Source of the DNA: Pseudomonas mendocina
Lineage (GTDB): Bacteria; Pseudomonadota; Gammaproteobacteria; Pseudomonadales; Pseudomonadaceae
Length of the DNA: 64,000 nucleotides
Direction of reading: 5' to 3'
Assembly: GCF_003008615.1 (NCBI RefSeq)
Contig: NZ_CP027657.1
Location: forward strand, 372,001 to 436,000
Made by a program: the position numbers and the translations under genes. Shown here in pieces: positions 43,501-52,368 of this stretch (positions are counted from its first letter, which is position 1; every line of letters starts with the position of its first letter). The notes below the pieces were generated by a model, which did no database searches, had not been told where the DNA came from, and saw nothing but the letters and a program-made list of their open reading frames with translations.

Positions 43501-44773
43501 CGCCGGCCACCGGGATGCTGTGCCGCTCCAGGCGATTGCCGTCGTAGCCGGCCAGCAGATTGGCCTCGCTGTCGGCCTCTTCCTCGGCTTCGCGCTGGCC
43601 ACGGGCAACGTTGATCAGTTGTGGGCTGGTCTCATCGTAGCGGCCTTCGGCGTCATAGACCCGTAGTTGGTAATAGACGCGCTCCGGCAAGCTGGCGGAC
43701 GGCGTCCACTGGCCTTGCAGTTGTTCGTCGAGCTTGAGGGTTTCCAGCAGCTCTGGCTCACCGAACAGGCGCTTCTTGCCGACGATGCGCACTTCGGCGC
43801 GGTCGATCCAGTGCAGGTAGTTGCTCGAACCACGGAAGCTCAGCGGCTGGCCGACACGCGCCAGGCGCGCGCTGGAGGTCAGGTTCAGGCGCGGCTTGGC
43901 CGACAGGTTGTCGTAGCGCACCTGCAGCAGGTCACGCGCCAGGGCCACATCCACGCAGCGCTGGGTATCGGCACTGCCAGCGGCCTGGCCGCCCTGCGGC
44001 TGGCCGTCGATGCTCAGGCGAAACGGTGCAACACCTTCGCCGGAGACGCTACCGGGCGCGCACTCCTGCGGTTTGGCCGGCGTGCTGACGATGGATTCGT
44101 CGTACCAGATTTCCACTTCCACACGGCGGTTGGTGGCCCAGGCTTCGGGGCTGTCGCCCTGCACCAGCGGCTCGCTCGGCCCGCGGCTGTCGAACATCAG
44201 TTGCTCTGGGCGCAGGTTCAGGCGCTCACGGAAGATCGCACCGACTTCCTTGGCCCGCTGCAAGCCCAGACCGAGGTTGTCCTGGTAGATGGCACGGGTG
44301 CGTTCCGACAGGTGCTGCGGGTCGGTATGGCCGATCAGACGCAGGCGCAGGTTGCGCTTGTCGCCCAGGCGCTGCATCAGCCTGGCCAGGGCATCGCTGT
44401 CGGTATCCGGCACCGCCGAGCGGCCCGAGGCGAAACGCACCACCGGCAGGCCGTCGCGCAAGGCCACAGTGTCGATGGTTTCCTCGCCGACTTCCAGCAG
44501 GTGTTCGCGCTCGCCGAGCGCACCTTCGTATTGCCAGAGAATGAGCTTCTCACGCGGCAACTCACGCTCGGCATTGTGCGGCAGGGCCGGCAGGCCGCCG
44601 GGAGTGAAAGGCCGGCGCTGCAGCAGCGACTCGTCTTCCATCGCCCCACGCGGGCCTTGCAGGCCGCAACCCTGGCCAACTTCACAGCGTTCGCTGGCCT
44701 GGGCCACGGCGGCCGCCAGCGGGTTCAGGCTCATGGCGGCGACGGTGCACGCCAGCAGTTTGCGCATGCTCAT
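40568..44773 (-). CDS. giant OmpA-domain outer-membrane protein with C-terminal beta-barrel
   Basis: A 1401-residue protein. A signal peptide (about 1-27, ending AVAQA) is followed by an OmpA-like peptidoglycan-binding domain at about 95-225 (VVRFASGRSAVPD, LRLIGHTDPQHLS, TNRRVEVEIWY), Ig-like or carbohydrate-like modules to about 500, and a long run of alternating amphipathic beta strands ending in FFNAIGKY, which fits an outer-membrane barrel with a terminal aromatic. ATG 44773 overlaps the stop of the upstream giant gene (ATGA) with GGAGG 8 bases before, so the two are coupled. Likely anchor or export channel for the DUF11 protein; this is inference. Confidence 0.82.
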   Translation of the reverse strand: MSMRKLLACTVAAMSLNPLAAAVAQASERCEVGQGCGLQGPRGAMEDESLLQRRPFTPGGLPALPHNAERELPREKLILWQYEGALGEREHLLEVGEETIDTVALRDGLPVVRFASGRSAVPDTDSDALARLMQRLGDKRNLRLRLIGHTDPQHLSERTRAIYQDNLGLGLQRAKEVGAIFRERLNLRPEQLMFDSRGPSEPLVQGDSPEAWATNRRVEVEIWYDESIVSTPAKPQECAPGSVSGEGVAPFRLSIDGQPQGGQAAGSADTQRCVDVALARDLLQVRYDNLSAKPRLNLTSSARLARVGQPLSFRGSSNYLHWIDRAEVRIVGKKRLFGEPELLETLKLDEQLQGQWTPSASLPERVYYQLRVYDAEGRYDETSPQLINVARGQREAEEEADSEANLLAGYDGNRLERHSIPVAGGTVTINGKQVREGQHVFVMGKPVPVDGNGSFASAQIIPRGLHTVEVAVLDGQGKGRIYRRDLRLPQQDWFTVAIADFTVGQQNTSGPASLVTGEDRYYDDKLYADGRLAFYSKGKIDGKYTVTASVDTGEEPADSLFSNFNEKDPREFLRRLDNEADKGWTTFGDDSTLIEDAPTRGKFYVRVEDEKSHALWGNFRQQIRDTELAQVDRSLYGAQARYRSDGFTSFGERRLQVEGFAAEPGTASAREDFRGTGGSLYYLRHQDLTVGSERVRIEVRDKDSGLVLQSQDLVAGIDYEINAMQGRVILSQPLSANADGSGLIRSGGSLSGHPAFLVVGYEYSPGLDRLDDLAYGGRVAYWANDKVRIGVTGSQQQQTGREDQTLGGGDLLLRHSEGTWLKVESAQSRGDSLDQRFSYDGGFGFGEQIAGTDSRARANRLETAFDLRDVVTDAEGRGTFYYESRDAGFAAPGRLTDLATDQVGGSYTAPLGEKTEVTLKGDQTDEEGGRSRRAVEGIIAYDLSEAWRLSAGLRNDRQTYGGAYRSLYTGTYAGYDNGERDEGERNDAILQALYHEADDWSLYGFTQGTVSRDAGRQANNRLGVGGDYRLNERTSLNGELSGGNLGLGAKGGINYDASERTNLYLNYQLDSDRGDDGFASRSGLVGTGRTGQLVSGARSRWTDSTSVYAEQRMQHGEQAGLIQGYGLDFAPDEFWSYGLSTEFGTFNSETEYELKRRAYGAKIGYSNGDLRYASRLEYRQDRSQVQDLSVWLMRNNLSYQVNPDWRFLGRLDFSVGDSDRGDYFDGDFVEASLGYAYRPVFNDRLNLLAKYTYLSDLPPPDQVSTATGTSVDYAQRSHVFAIDGIYDLNERWSVGGKYAYRLSELRMSRDTSADWFNSRGQLYAARVDWHVVKKWDLMVELRRREESQARDSKNGALVGVYRHFGNHFKAGVGYNFSDFSDDLTDLSYRSQGWFFNAIGKY

Positions 44774-47700
44774 CGGATCACCTCCACGCTTTCGGTCGCC
44801 GGTACGATTTCTTCTTCCAGTTGCAGGTCGTAACAGCACTCGCGGGGCTCCCAACGTTCCTTGATCAAATCCCTGACATGGCCAATCCGTGCACGGGCCT
44901 GCTCGGCATCGCCACCCAGCGGCAGGTGGTAGGCGATCCGCAGGATCGACGGTTCGGCGTACAGCGCGGCCAGTACCTCATCCATGCGTGCCAGGTAGTC
45001 CGCGCTCAGGCGCTCGCCGGCGAAGGCATCACCGGTCAGATCCAGGCGCACCACGCGATGGATGCTGGCGCCGAAGTTGGCCTTGACCAGGCGGCCCTGG
45101 GTCATGCGCACCACGCGCGGGTTCTCGGTGACGATGCGGTAGCCGCTCGGCAGAGTGCGTTCGTCGACCTTGAGGATGAAGTTGCTGCCACGCAGATCAC
45201 CGGGCACGTCGGCACAGGCGATGTGGTAGCGGCCATGGGCATCGGTGGTCACCAGCCAGCCACGCGGCGTGGCCAGACGTACGCCGGGCAGGCCGGGCTC
45301 GCCTTCGTCCTGGTAGCCGTTGCGGTTCTTGTCGTCGAAGACCTTGCCGATCAGGTCGGAGCAGTCGAAGGTCGGGTCGGCGACCACGCGCACGGTGGCG
45401 CTGGCGACGTTCGACACACGCGTGCCGACCGCCAGGTTGAGCGCCCAGGTCTGGTTGACGTACTCGTTGAAACCGACGCCGGAACCGACCACCAGCAGCA
45501 GCTTGACGGTCACCACCTGGCCACCGACCAGGGTGCGTGGCGGCCAGCGCAGACGGCGCCCTTCCATTTCCGGCTCCTGCGGCAGGCCATCGACCTGCGC
45601 CGAACCTTTCACGTACTGGAAGCCCGGTGGAATCTGATCCTCGATGGCGACATCGGCCAGCGAGGTGCCCAGGGTGTTGCGCGCAGTCAGTACATAGGGC
45701 ACCAGCTCACCACGGGTGACGTTGACCTTGGGCGACACCTTGGTCATGACGATCGCACCGCCCATCACCGGATCGAGCGGGATGTGGTTGTTGACCAGGT
45801 CGGCGCTGCTGCCGTCGAGCACGAAGCTGAAGTAGTACTGCGTGCTGCCGGCACCGCCGGCCAGGCCGGCGCTGCTCGCCGGGCAGGTGGCCGGGTCATG
45901 CAGGGTCACCGACTCGGCCGGCGCCAGGTTGCTGTTCTGCACCAGTGCCGGGTCGGGCACCGCCGTGACCGGCAGGGTATTGGTACAGGCCGGAATCAGT
46001 GCCGACGGTGCCGGCAGGTAACCCGCCGGTGCGGTCACGGTCAGGGTGTAGGTACCCGCTGGCGCGCCTGCCAGTAGCAGGAACTGATACAGGCCATCGT
46101 TGCCGGTGGTCTGGCTCAGCGAGCCGCCCAGCACGTTGGCAGCGGAGAAACCGGGCGGGCCGCTGATGCTGACCACGGCGCCGCGCACCGGCTGCCGGCT
46201 GATGGCGTCGTACACCACACCGGACGGGTCGATCGGCAGGCTGTGCTCGACCACGTTGCGACCATGACTGATGGTGATGCCATCGAGGGTGCCGCCCGTG
46301 TTGTCGGCCCCAGCGGGGTTGCCGGGGCCTGTGGTGCCGGGGGTGTAGCCAACCCCCTGCTCGTTCGGCACCGGACGGCCGAACAGCGTGCCGGAATCCG
46401 GATGGCGGAAGCGCACTTCGTAGCCGTTACCCGGCGTCAGGTCGTTGAAGGCATAGGCGCCGTTGCTGTCGGACGTGGTGGTGGCGACCACCGTGCCGTG
46501 CTGCAGCAGCTCGACGGTCCAACCGGGCAACACGGTCTCGCCCGGATCACGGATGCGGTCATGGTTGCTGTCGATCCACACGGTGCCGGACAGCGACGGG
46601 ATGGACACCTCGGCAAACCAGTTGTCCACCGACAGCGCGGTACCACTCAGGTCGATGCCAGTGATGGTGCTCGGTGTCTCGCTGACCACACCACCTGCCG
46701 TACCGGCCGTGGTCGAACCATTGATCAGGCCGTTGGGCTGGTTCGGCTGCACCAGGGTGTAGGTGCCCGGCGGCAGGCCGGTGAAGCTGAAGTCGCCGTT
46801 GCTATCGCTGGTGGTGCTACGGGTGATGCTGTTGCCATTGACGTCGGTACCGCTCAGCTCGATGAGCTGGCCCGCCAGGCCACTGTCGCCGGAGGTCGGT
46901 GCACCGTCCACATCACGGTCGTGGAACACCTTGCCGTGAATGGCGCGGCCATTGAGGATTTCGCCGAAGTCGTTGTTCTCCGACACGTAGCCCGGGCTCA
47001 GGCGCACGCCATCGATGATGCTCGGCGTGCTGCTCACCGGCGTCACGCTGGGCGTGGTGCCGTCGCTGTTGCCGGCGCGGGTGATGCCGTTGGTGGTGCC
47101 GTCCGGCTGGGTCGGCTCGGTCACGCGGTAATCACCCGGCGGCAAGCCGTTGAAACGGTAATCCCCATTGCTGTCGGTGACGCTGCTGCGCGTGACCGGA
47201 CGGCCGAGCCAGTCGGTACCGCTCAGCTCGATGGGCACGCCAGCCAGGCCGCTGTCGCCGCTCTGGCGGATGCCATCATTGTTGAGGTCGACGAAAACCG
47301 AACCGCTGAGGCTGGCTGGACGCACTTCAGGGAAGTCGTTGCCGGACGAACCGCTGACCTCACCACCGGCGCCGTTGCCCTGAAGCACGATGGCGGCGAT
47401 CTGGCTGCTGCTCTCGCTCGGGTTGCTCGGCGTACCGACGGTACCGCTGCTGCCGTTCACCGCGACAATGCCACCGGCCACCGGTTGGCCGTTCAGCGTG
47501 CCCGCCGGCTGGCTGGCCTGGCACACCGAATAGGTGCCGGCCGGCAGCCCCGCGAACAGGTAGTTGCCAGCGGCATCGGTGGTGCTCGGGTTGATCAGAC
47601 CGATGATGCCGCTGACCGGCGCACCGCTGGCGCAACTGGCGCCACTGCGCAGCTCGATGGCCACACCAGCCAGTGGGCTGTCGGTGCCAGCCGAATAGCT

Positions 47701-50700
47701 GCCACTCAGGTCGTTGTCCAGATACACGCGACCGGAGATGAAGCCCAGGGTGCTGACCGTCAATGGCGCATGGGCCGGTTCCGGGTTGTTGCCCATGTCG
47801 GTCTGCAAGGCGCCGGCCGGGATGATGTTGGTGTGCTCACCCGCCGTATCGGCGGTGACATTCACCTCGATGGTGCAGCCGCCGGCCGGCACCACAGTGC
47901 CGCTGGCCAGGCGCACGCTGGCGCTGTTGGCCGCGGCGGTGATGGCGCCAGCCGGGCAACTGCCAGCGATATTCGGTGTGGCAGCGACACGCACGGCCCC
48001 CGGCAAGGTCGGCAGGTTGTCGACCAGGGCCGCGCTGAGGGTCATCGCCGTGGCATTGGGGTTGTTGACGAAGATGGTCAGGCGCGAGATGCCGCCTGGC
48101 GGGATCACCGCCGGGGCAAACTGCTTGCTGACGCTTGGCGGGCTGGAAATGATCAGACGCGCGCGGGTCGGCTCCTCGTTGCGCACGCCTTCGAAACTGC
48201 TCACCGCACCGACACCGATGCTGTTGGTATAGGTGCCGGCGATGTTGCTCAGTACATCCACCTCGACCAGGCAGCTGGCGTTGCCTGCCAGCGCGCCACC
48301 GGACAGGCGCACACTGGTGCCCGACGGCGTGACGCTCAGCGTGCCGCTGCAACTGTTGCTGGCATTGGGCACCTGGGCCACGACCAGGCCGTCGGGCAAG
48401 GTGTCAGTGTAAGCCAGACCGGTCAGCGGGCTGCTGCCGGGGTTGTCCAGGCGAATGGCGAGGCGCACCGGCACACCGGCCGAACCATTGGCCGTGCCGG
48501 TGGTGAAACCGGCCGGGTTGCCGGCATCCAGCGTGCGCGTGGCGATGGCCTTGTGCACGGTCAGCGGCGAGGTGACGCGCAGGGTGTCGGTGGTGTCCTC
48601 GTTGTTGGTCACCGGGCTGCCGCCGGCACTGCCGGTAAGGCCGCCGCCGGGAATGGTGTTGACGTACTCGCCCTGGCTATTGGCGGTCACGTCGATCTCC
48701 ACGTAGCACGAAGCCGGAGCCGCGCCCGTGCCGGCAGGCAGTTGACCGCCACTCAGGCTCACCTGACCGGAGCTGCTGCTGACGCTGCCCTGGCAGGTGT
48801 TGACGACGTTGGCCGGGCTTGCCGTGACCAGGCCAGCCGGATAGGTATCGACCACGCTCAAGTCGCTGATCGGCTGGGTGGTCGGGTTGTAGAAAGTGAT
48901 ACGCAGGCGTGAACGCTCACCTGGTGCGATCACCTTGGGCGTGAACTGCTTGACCAGGCCAAGGCCGCTGCTGGTCTGCAGGCTGCTCGACGCCGGATCG
49001 ACGTTGCTGACGCCCTGGTCGGTGCTGATCGCGCTCGCCGGGATCACGGCGGTCACCGTGCCGGTGTTGACCATGGTCACGTCCACCGTGACGGTGCAGC
49101 TCTGCCCCGCCGCCAGGCTCGCCCCGCTGAGGGCCAGGCGGTTGCCGTTGGCCGGTGCGTTGACCACGCCACCGGGGCAAGTGGTGCTGACGTTGGGCAC
49201 GCCGGCGATACGCTCGCCGGTCGGAGCGCCACCCACCAGGCCATCATCGGTGAAGAAGCTGTCCAGCGTCAGGTTGCTCAGATCCAGGCTGCCGCTGTTG
49301 AACAGGGTCAGGGTCAGTTGGGTCACCGCCCCCGGCGCAGCGACGCTGGCCGTGGCGTGGTTGAGGGTCACGCTGACCCCGCCGCCGCTGGCGTTCTGCA
49401 GGGTGGCGCCAAAAGCGGTGACGTTCTGCACGCCACCGTCGGCCTTGAGCTGGCCAGCAGCGATGCTGTTGACCCAGTCGCCGCCGCCCGTGGCGGTAAC
49501 GTCAAACAACAGGTCGCAGCTGCCGGTGGGAATCCGTGCGCCACTTAGCGTCACCTGACTGCTGCCAGGCGCGGCATTGATCGTCGGCGCACCATCGCAG
49601 GTGGAGTAGGCGTTGGCCGGGTTGGCTACGGTCATGCCGGCCGGCAGGTCGTCGGTGATGCTGACGTTGGTCAGCACACCAGCCTGCGAGTTGCTCAGGT
49701 TGATGCTGACGGTGGAGCGACCACCCGGCTGGATGCGGTTGGGCACGAAGGTCTTGTTGCCCGCCAGTGCCGAGAGGAAATCGATGCTGGCATTGACCGG
49801 GCCAGGACTCTGCACGCGATCCGGATTGGGCGAGCCATCGGCGTAACGCTCGACACCGCTGGCGGCGCCAGCAGGCAGGGAGTTGACGTAATGACCAGCA
49901 GCGCCGACCACGTTCACCCGCACCTGGCAGCGGCCGACCGCGCCCAGGCCGTCACCGCTACGAGCGGGCACGCTGGCCCCGGTGAGACGCACTTCGTTGC
50001 TGCCCGGCACCGCAACCAGAGTACCGCCGCAGGTGGTGGCGGCGTTGCTGGGGAATGCCACCTGCATCGGCGTGTTGTTGCTGCCCAACGGCAGGTTGTC
50101 GAGCAGGCTGACGTCGCTCAGTGCCTGCGCCGACAGGTTGACCAGGTCGATGGTCATGGTCGCCGCGCTGCCCTCGGGCCTGGAGCTGGCATCGAAGCCC
50201 TTCTCCACAGTCAAAGTGGAGCTGCTGACGCTGTACTGCGCGGACGTCGAACTGTGGTTGCAGATACCGCTGGCGCACACGCCACCGGCCGGAATCTCGT
50301 TGATCACCGCGCCGCTGCTGGCGTCGGCCGGCACCATGCCCCAGAAATTCAGGGTGCAGATCGCCGGGTTACCCGCCGCGCCTGCGCCCATGTCGAAGGT
50401 GAAGGTCGGACTGGTGGCGCTGCCGCCAACGACGACCGAGCCGCTGCAACCGGCGCCGCTGATGGAAGGGTTGGCTCGGTTCGGAGCGCTCAGCAGCACC
50501 ATCCCGCTGGGCAGGTGGTCGGTTACCGTCACACCGCTTTGCGCGGTGGTCGAGTAGTTGCGCACCGCCACGCTGAAGTACACCGGGTTGCCAGGGGCCA
50601 CCACATCCGGGCTGCTGGTTTTCTCGATAAGGAACTGATCGACCACGGTGACCGAGGCGGCCGCGCCCTGGCTGAACACATCCGGATTGCTGACGCTGAC

Positions 50701-52029
50701 GCCGCCGGCCGGGATGGTATTGGTGAAGGACTCGGGCACACCCGCCGTACTCAGCGTCGCCGTGTAGGGCACGCGAATCACGCAATTGCTGTTGGGCGCC
50801 AGGGTGCCGCTGCTGTACACCAGGGTCTGGCTGCCCTGCCCGCCCAGGCCCGTGAGGCTGGAGCCACCGGTACAGGTGGCAGTCGGCGCCGAGGTGATCT
50901 GCAGGCCGCTGGCCGCGCCGTCGATGTCGTCGCTGAAGGCTTGCAGGTTGAGCGTGGTCAGCGGGCTGGCGTTGGTCAGGGTGATGGTCAGCAACGCTTC
51001 CTGGCCGGCCGCCACGGTGGCCGGGTTGAAGTTCTTGGCCACGCGCAGCGGCGCGGTAACGGTGAGGTTGGCGCTGGCGTTGCTCGGCGGCACCAGGCCG
51101 CGCTTGTTGCCGAAATCGGTGGTGCGGTTGATGACGTTGGTCAGGCCCATCGAATAGGCGCTGGCCGAGCCGTCGGCCACCACCATCACGCTCAGGGTAC
51201 ATGTGCCGTTGGCCGGCACCACGCCGCCGACCGCGCTGATCTCGCTGGCACCGGCCGCCGGATTGAAGCTCGGTGGCGTCGCGCCGCAGTTGATCTGTGC
51301 ATCAGGGCTGGAAGCAACCTGCAGGCCGTAGTCACCGAGACGATCACGAATGGCGAAAGCCGGGCTGTCGCCAGCACCATTGAGCGGCAGCGGCTGTGAG
51401 GCGTTGTTGCGAATGACGATGCTCAGGCGCGTGGCCTGATCACGCTTGACGATGGTGCCGGCGGCGAAGCTCTTGCTGATGGTCGGCGCCGCCAGGGTGA
51501 GGAAGTTGAGCGACTGCTGCGCCGGGTCGGCGTTGCGCACCGTGCTGCCGTTGTAGGTGCCGCTGACGGCATTGGCGGGGATGACGTTGTTGCCGCTACC
51601 GGCCGTGGTGGAGGTGACCTGAACGACGATCTCGCAGCGCCCGGCCTGGGTACCGGCACCGCGCGAAGGGATCACGCCACCGCTCAGCGTGATGCTGTTG
51701 CTGCCCTGCGCCGCGGCAACGCTACCGACGAAAGGTACCGGGTTGCCACTGCCATCGGCACAGGTGGTCGAGACCACACCCGTACCCGCCACGCGGAAAC
51801 CGGCGGGCATATTGTCGGTGAAGGTGACATCGGTGATGTCGCCGTCATTGAAGTTGTTGGTCAGCTGGATGAGAAAGCCGTCGGTATCACCGACGTAGAC
51901 CGGGTCGGCAAAGCCGGGTGCCCGCGTCTTGCTGATGCCCAGACTGGCTTGTGCCGCCAGCGGCAACAACCCCGCCCCCAATAGTGCGCAGCCAAGCAGC
52001 CACGACCGATGCTTCGGTGTCGACAACAT
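44770..52029 (-). CDS. giant DUF11/SdrD-repeat surface protein
   Basis: A 2419-residue exoprotein. A signal peptide (cleavage near AAQAS, residue 28) is followed by about ten DUF11-type repeats of roughly 120-150 residues (each opening like VAKNFNPATVAAGQ and ending like NTIPAGGV), then four SdrD-B/Cna-B-like modules (GSVFVDLNNDGIRQSGDSG, LPPGDYRV), another classical DUF11 repeat (MTKVSPKVNVTRGELVPYV), a fifth SdrD-B-like module (GKVFDDKNRNGYQDEGEPG) and a charged C-terminal domain. No transmembrane anchor or LPxTG. GGGAGGG lies 4 bases before the start. It is co-transcribed with the OmpA/barrel gene. Confidence 0.87.
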   Translation of the reverse strand: MLSTPKHRSWLLGCALLGAGLLPLAAQASLGISKTRAPGFADPVYVGDTDGFLIQLTNNFNDGDITDVTFTDNMPAGFRVAGTGVVSTTCADGSGNPVPFVGSVAAAQGSNSITLSGGVIPSRGAGTQAGRCEIVVQVTSTTAGSGNNVIPANAVSGTYNGSTVRNADPAQQSLNFLTLAAPTISKSFAAGTIVKRDQATRLSIVIRNNASQPLPLNGAGDSPAFAIRDRLGDYGLQVASSPDAQINCGATPPSFNPAAGASEISAVGGVVPANGTCTLSVMVVADGSASAYSMGLTNVINRTTDFGNKRGLVPPSNASANLTVTAPLRVAKNFNPATVAAGQEALLTITLTNASPLTTLNLQAFSDDIDGAASGLQITSAPTATCTGGSSLTGLGGQGSQTLVYSSGTLAPNSNCVIRVPYTATLSTAGVPESFTNTIPAGGVSVSNPDVFSQGAAASVTVVDQFLIEKTSSPDVVAPGNPVYFSVAVRNYSTTAQSGVTVTDHLPSGMVLLSAPNRANPSISGAGCSGSVVVGGSATSPTFTFDMGAGAAGNPAICTLNFWGMVPADASSGAVINEIPAGGVCASGICNHSSTSAQYSVSSSTLTVEKGFDASSRPEGSAATMTIDLVNLSAQALSDVSLLDNLPLGSNNTPMQVAFPSNAATTCGGTLVAVPGSNEVRLTGASVPARSGDGLGAVGRCQVRVNVVGAAGHYVNSLPAGAASGVERYADGSPNPDRVQSPGPVNASIDFLSALAGNKTFVPNRIQPGGRSTVSINLSNSQAGVLTNVSITDDLPAGMTVANPANAYSTCDGAPTINAAPGSSQVTLSGARIPTGSCDLLFDVTATGGGDWVNSIAAGQLKADGGVQNVTAFGATLQNASGGGVSVTLNHATASVAAPGAVTQLTLTLFNSGSLDLSNLTLDSFFTDDGLVGGAPTGERIAGVPNVSTTCPGGVVNAPANGNRLALSGASLAAGQSCTVTVDVTMVNTGTVTAVIPASAISTDQGVSNVDPASSSLQTSSGLGLVKQFTPKVIAPGERSRLRITFYNPTTQPISDLSVVDTYPAGLVTASPANVVNTCQGSVSSSSGQVSLSGGQLPAGTGAAPASCYVEIDVTANSQGEYVNTIPGGGLTGSAGGSPVTNNEDTTDTLRVTSPLTVHKAIATRTLDAGNPAGFTTGTANGSAGVPVRLAIRLDNPGSSPLTGLAYTDTLPDGLVVAQVPNASNSCSGTLSVTPSGTSVRLSGGALAGNASCLVEVDVLSNIAGTYTNSIGVGAVSSFEGVRNEEPTRARLIISSPPSVSKQFAPAVIPPGGISRLTIFVNNPNATAMTLSAALVDNLPTLPGAVRVAATPNIAGSCPAGAITAAANSASVRLASGTVVPAGGCTIEVNVTADTAGEHTNIIPAGALQTDMGNNPEPAHAPLTVSTLGFISGRVYLDNDLSGSYSAGTDSPLAGVAIELRSGASCASGAPVSGIIGLINPSTTDAAGNYLFAGLPAGTYSVCQASQPAGTLNGQPVAGGIVAVNGSSGTVGTPSNPSESSSQIAAIVLQGNGAGGEVSGSSGNDFPEVRPASLSGSVFVDLNNDGIRQSGDSGLAGVPIELSGTDWLGRPVTRSSVTDSNGDYRFNGLPPGDYRVTEPTQPDGTTNGITRAGNSDGTTPSVTPVSSTPSIIDGVRLSPGYVSENNDFGEILNGRAIHGKVFHDRDVDGAPTSGDSGLAGQLIELSGTDVNGNSITRSTTSDSNGDFSFTGLPPGTYTLVQPNQPNGLINGSTTAGTAGGVVSETPSTITGIDLSGTALSVDNWFAEVSIPSLSGTVWIDSNHDRIRDPGETVLPGWTVELLQHGTVVATTTSDSNGAYAFNDLTPGNGYEVRFRHPDSGTLFGRPVPNEQGVGYTPGTTGPGNPAGADNTGGTLDGITISHGRNVVEHSLPIDPSGVVYDAISRQPVRGAVVSISGPPGFSAANVLGGSLSQTTGNDGLYQFLLLAGAPAGTYTLTVTAPAGYLPAPSALIPACTNTLPVTAVPDPALVQNSNLAPAESVTLHDPATCPASSAGLAGGAGSTQYYFSFVLDGSSADLVNNHIPLDPVMGGAIVMTKVSPKVNVTRGELVPYVLTARNTLGTSLADVAIEDQIPPGFQYVKGSAQVDGLPQEPEMEGRRLRWPPRTLVGGQVVTVKLLLVVGSGVGFNEYVNQTWALNLAVGTRVSNVASATVRVVADPTFDCSDLIGKVFDDKNRNGYQDEGEPGLPGVRLATPRGWLVTTDAHGRYHIACADVPGDLRGSNFILKVDERTLPSGYRIVTENPRVVRMTQGRLVKANFGASIHRVVRLDLTGDAFAGERLSADYLARMDEVLAALYAEPSILRIAYHLPLGGDAEQARARIGHVRDLIKERWEPRECCYDLQLEEEIVPATESVEVIR

Positions 52030-52368
52030 GCAACCCTCCCCCAGCGCAGTGCGCCCAAGGGATTCGCCTACCTTGGCGACTCAGTCATTCAGCGTGCTAA
52101 GCACGTCATGCTCCCGACATTCTCGGTCGAGGCGAACGACGAATCGGCAAGCGAATCCACAGCTCCCAAATGAGGGCGCAAGTTTCGCGATGGGGAGTCC
52201 GCGAACAAGGCAGCGGAGCGGGAAGTAGCGTTGCTGCGTGCGCAACCCCGATCCTCTTTGGCAAAGATCGAGGCCACTCGCCGATTCGTGAAAAGTGCTT
52301 TTAAAACAGAAGGTTGAAAACCAAAAAGGCGGGAGGAAAGTTTTGCCGGAGCGCCTGCGCGAGGCGAC
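52030..52368. other. intergenic leader of the giant-gene operon
   Basis: A 339-bp spacer between the TonB-receptor stop and the DUF11 gene start, both on the minus strand. It contains a small hairpin around CTTTGGCAAAG (52256-52266) and an AT-rich patch at 52290-52340. The T-rich minus-strand sequence after the receptor stop could end that operon. The promoter of the giant pair must lie here, but no boxes stand out. Confidence 0.5.

Noticed and set aside
46243..48912. Long plus-strand open frame (889 codons) opposite the DUF11 gene
   Set aside because: It is antisense to a repeat-rich, GC-rich gene, lacks any domain and is dominated by His, Arg, Ala and Gly as expected for a shadow frame.
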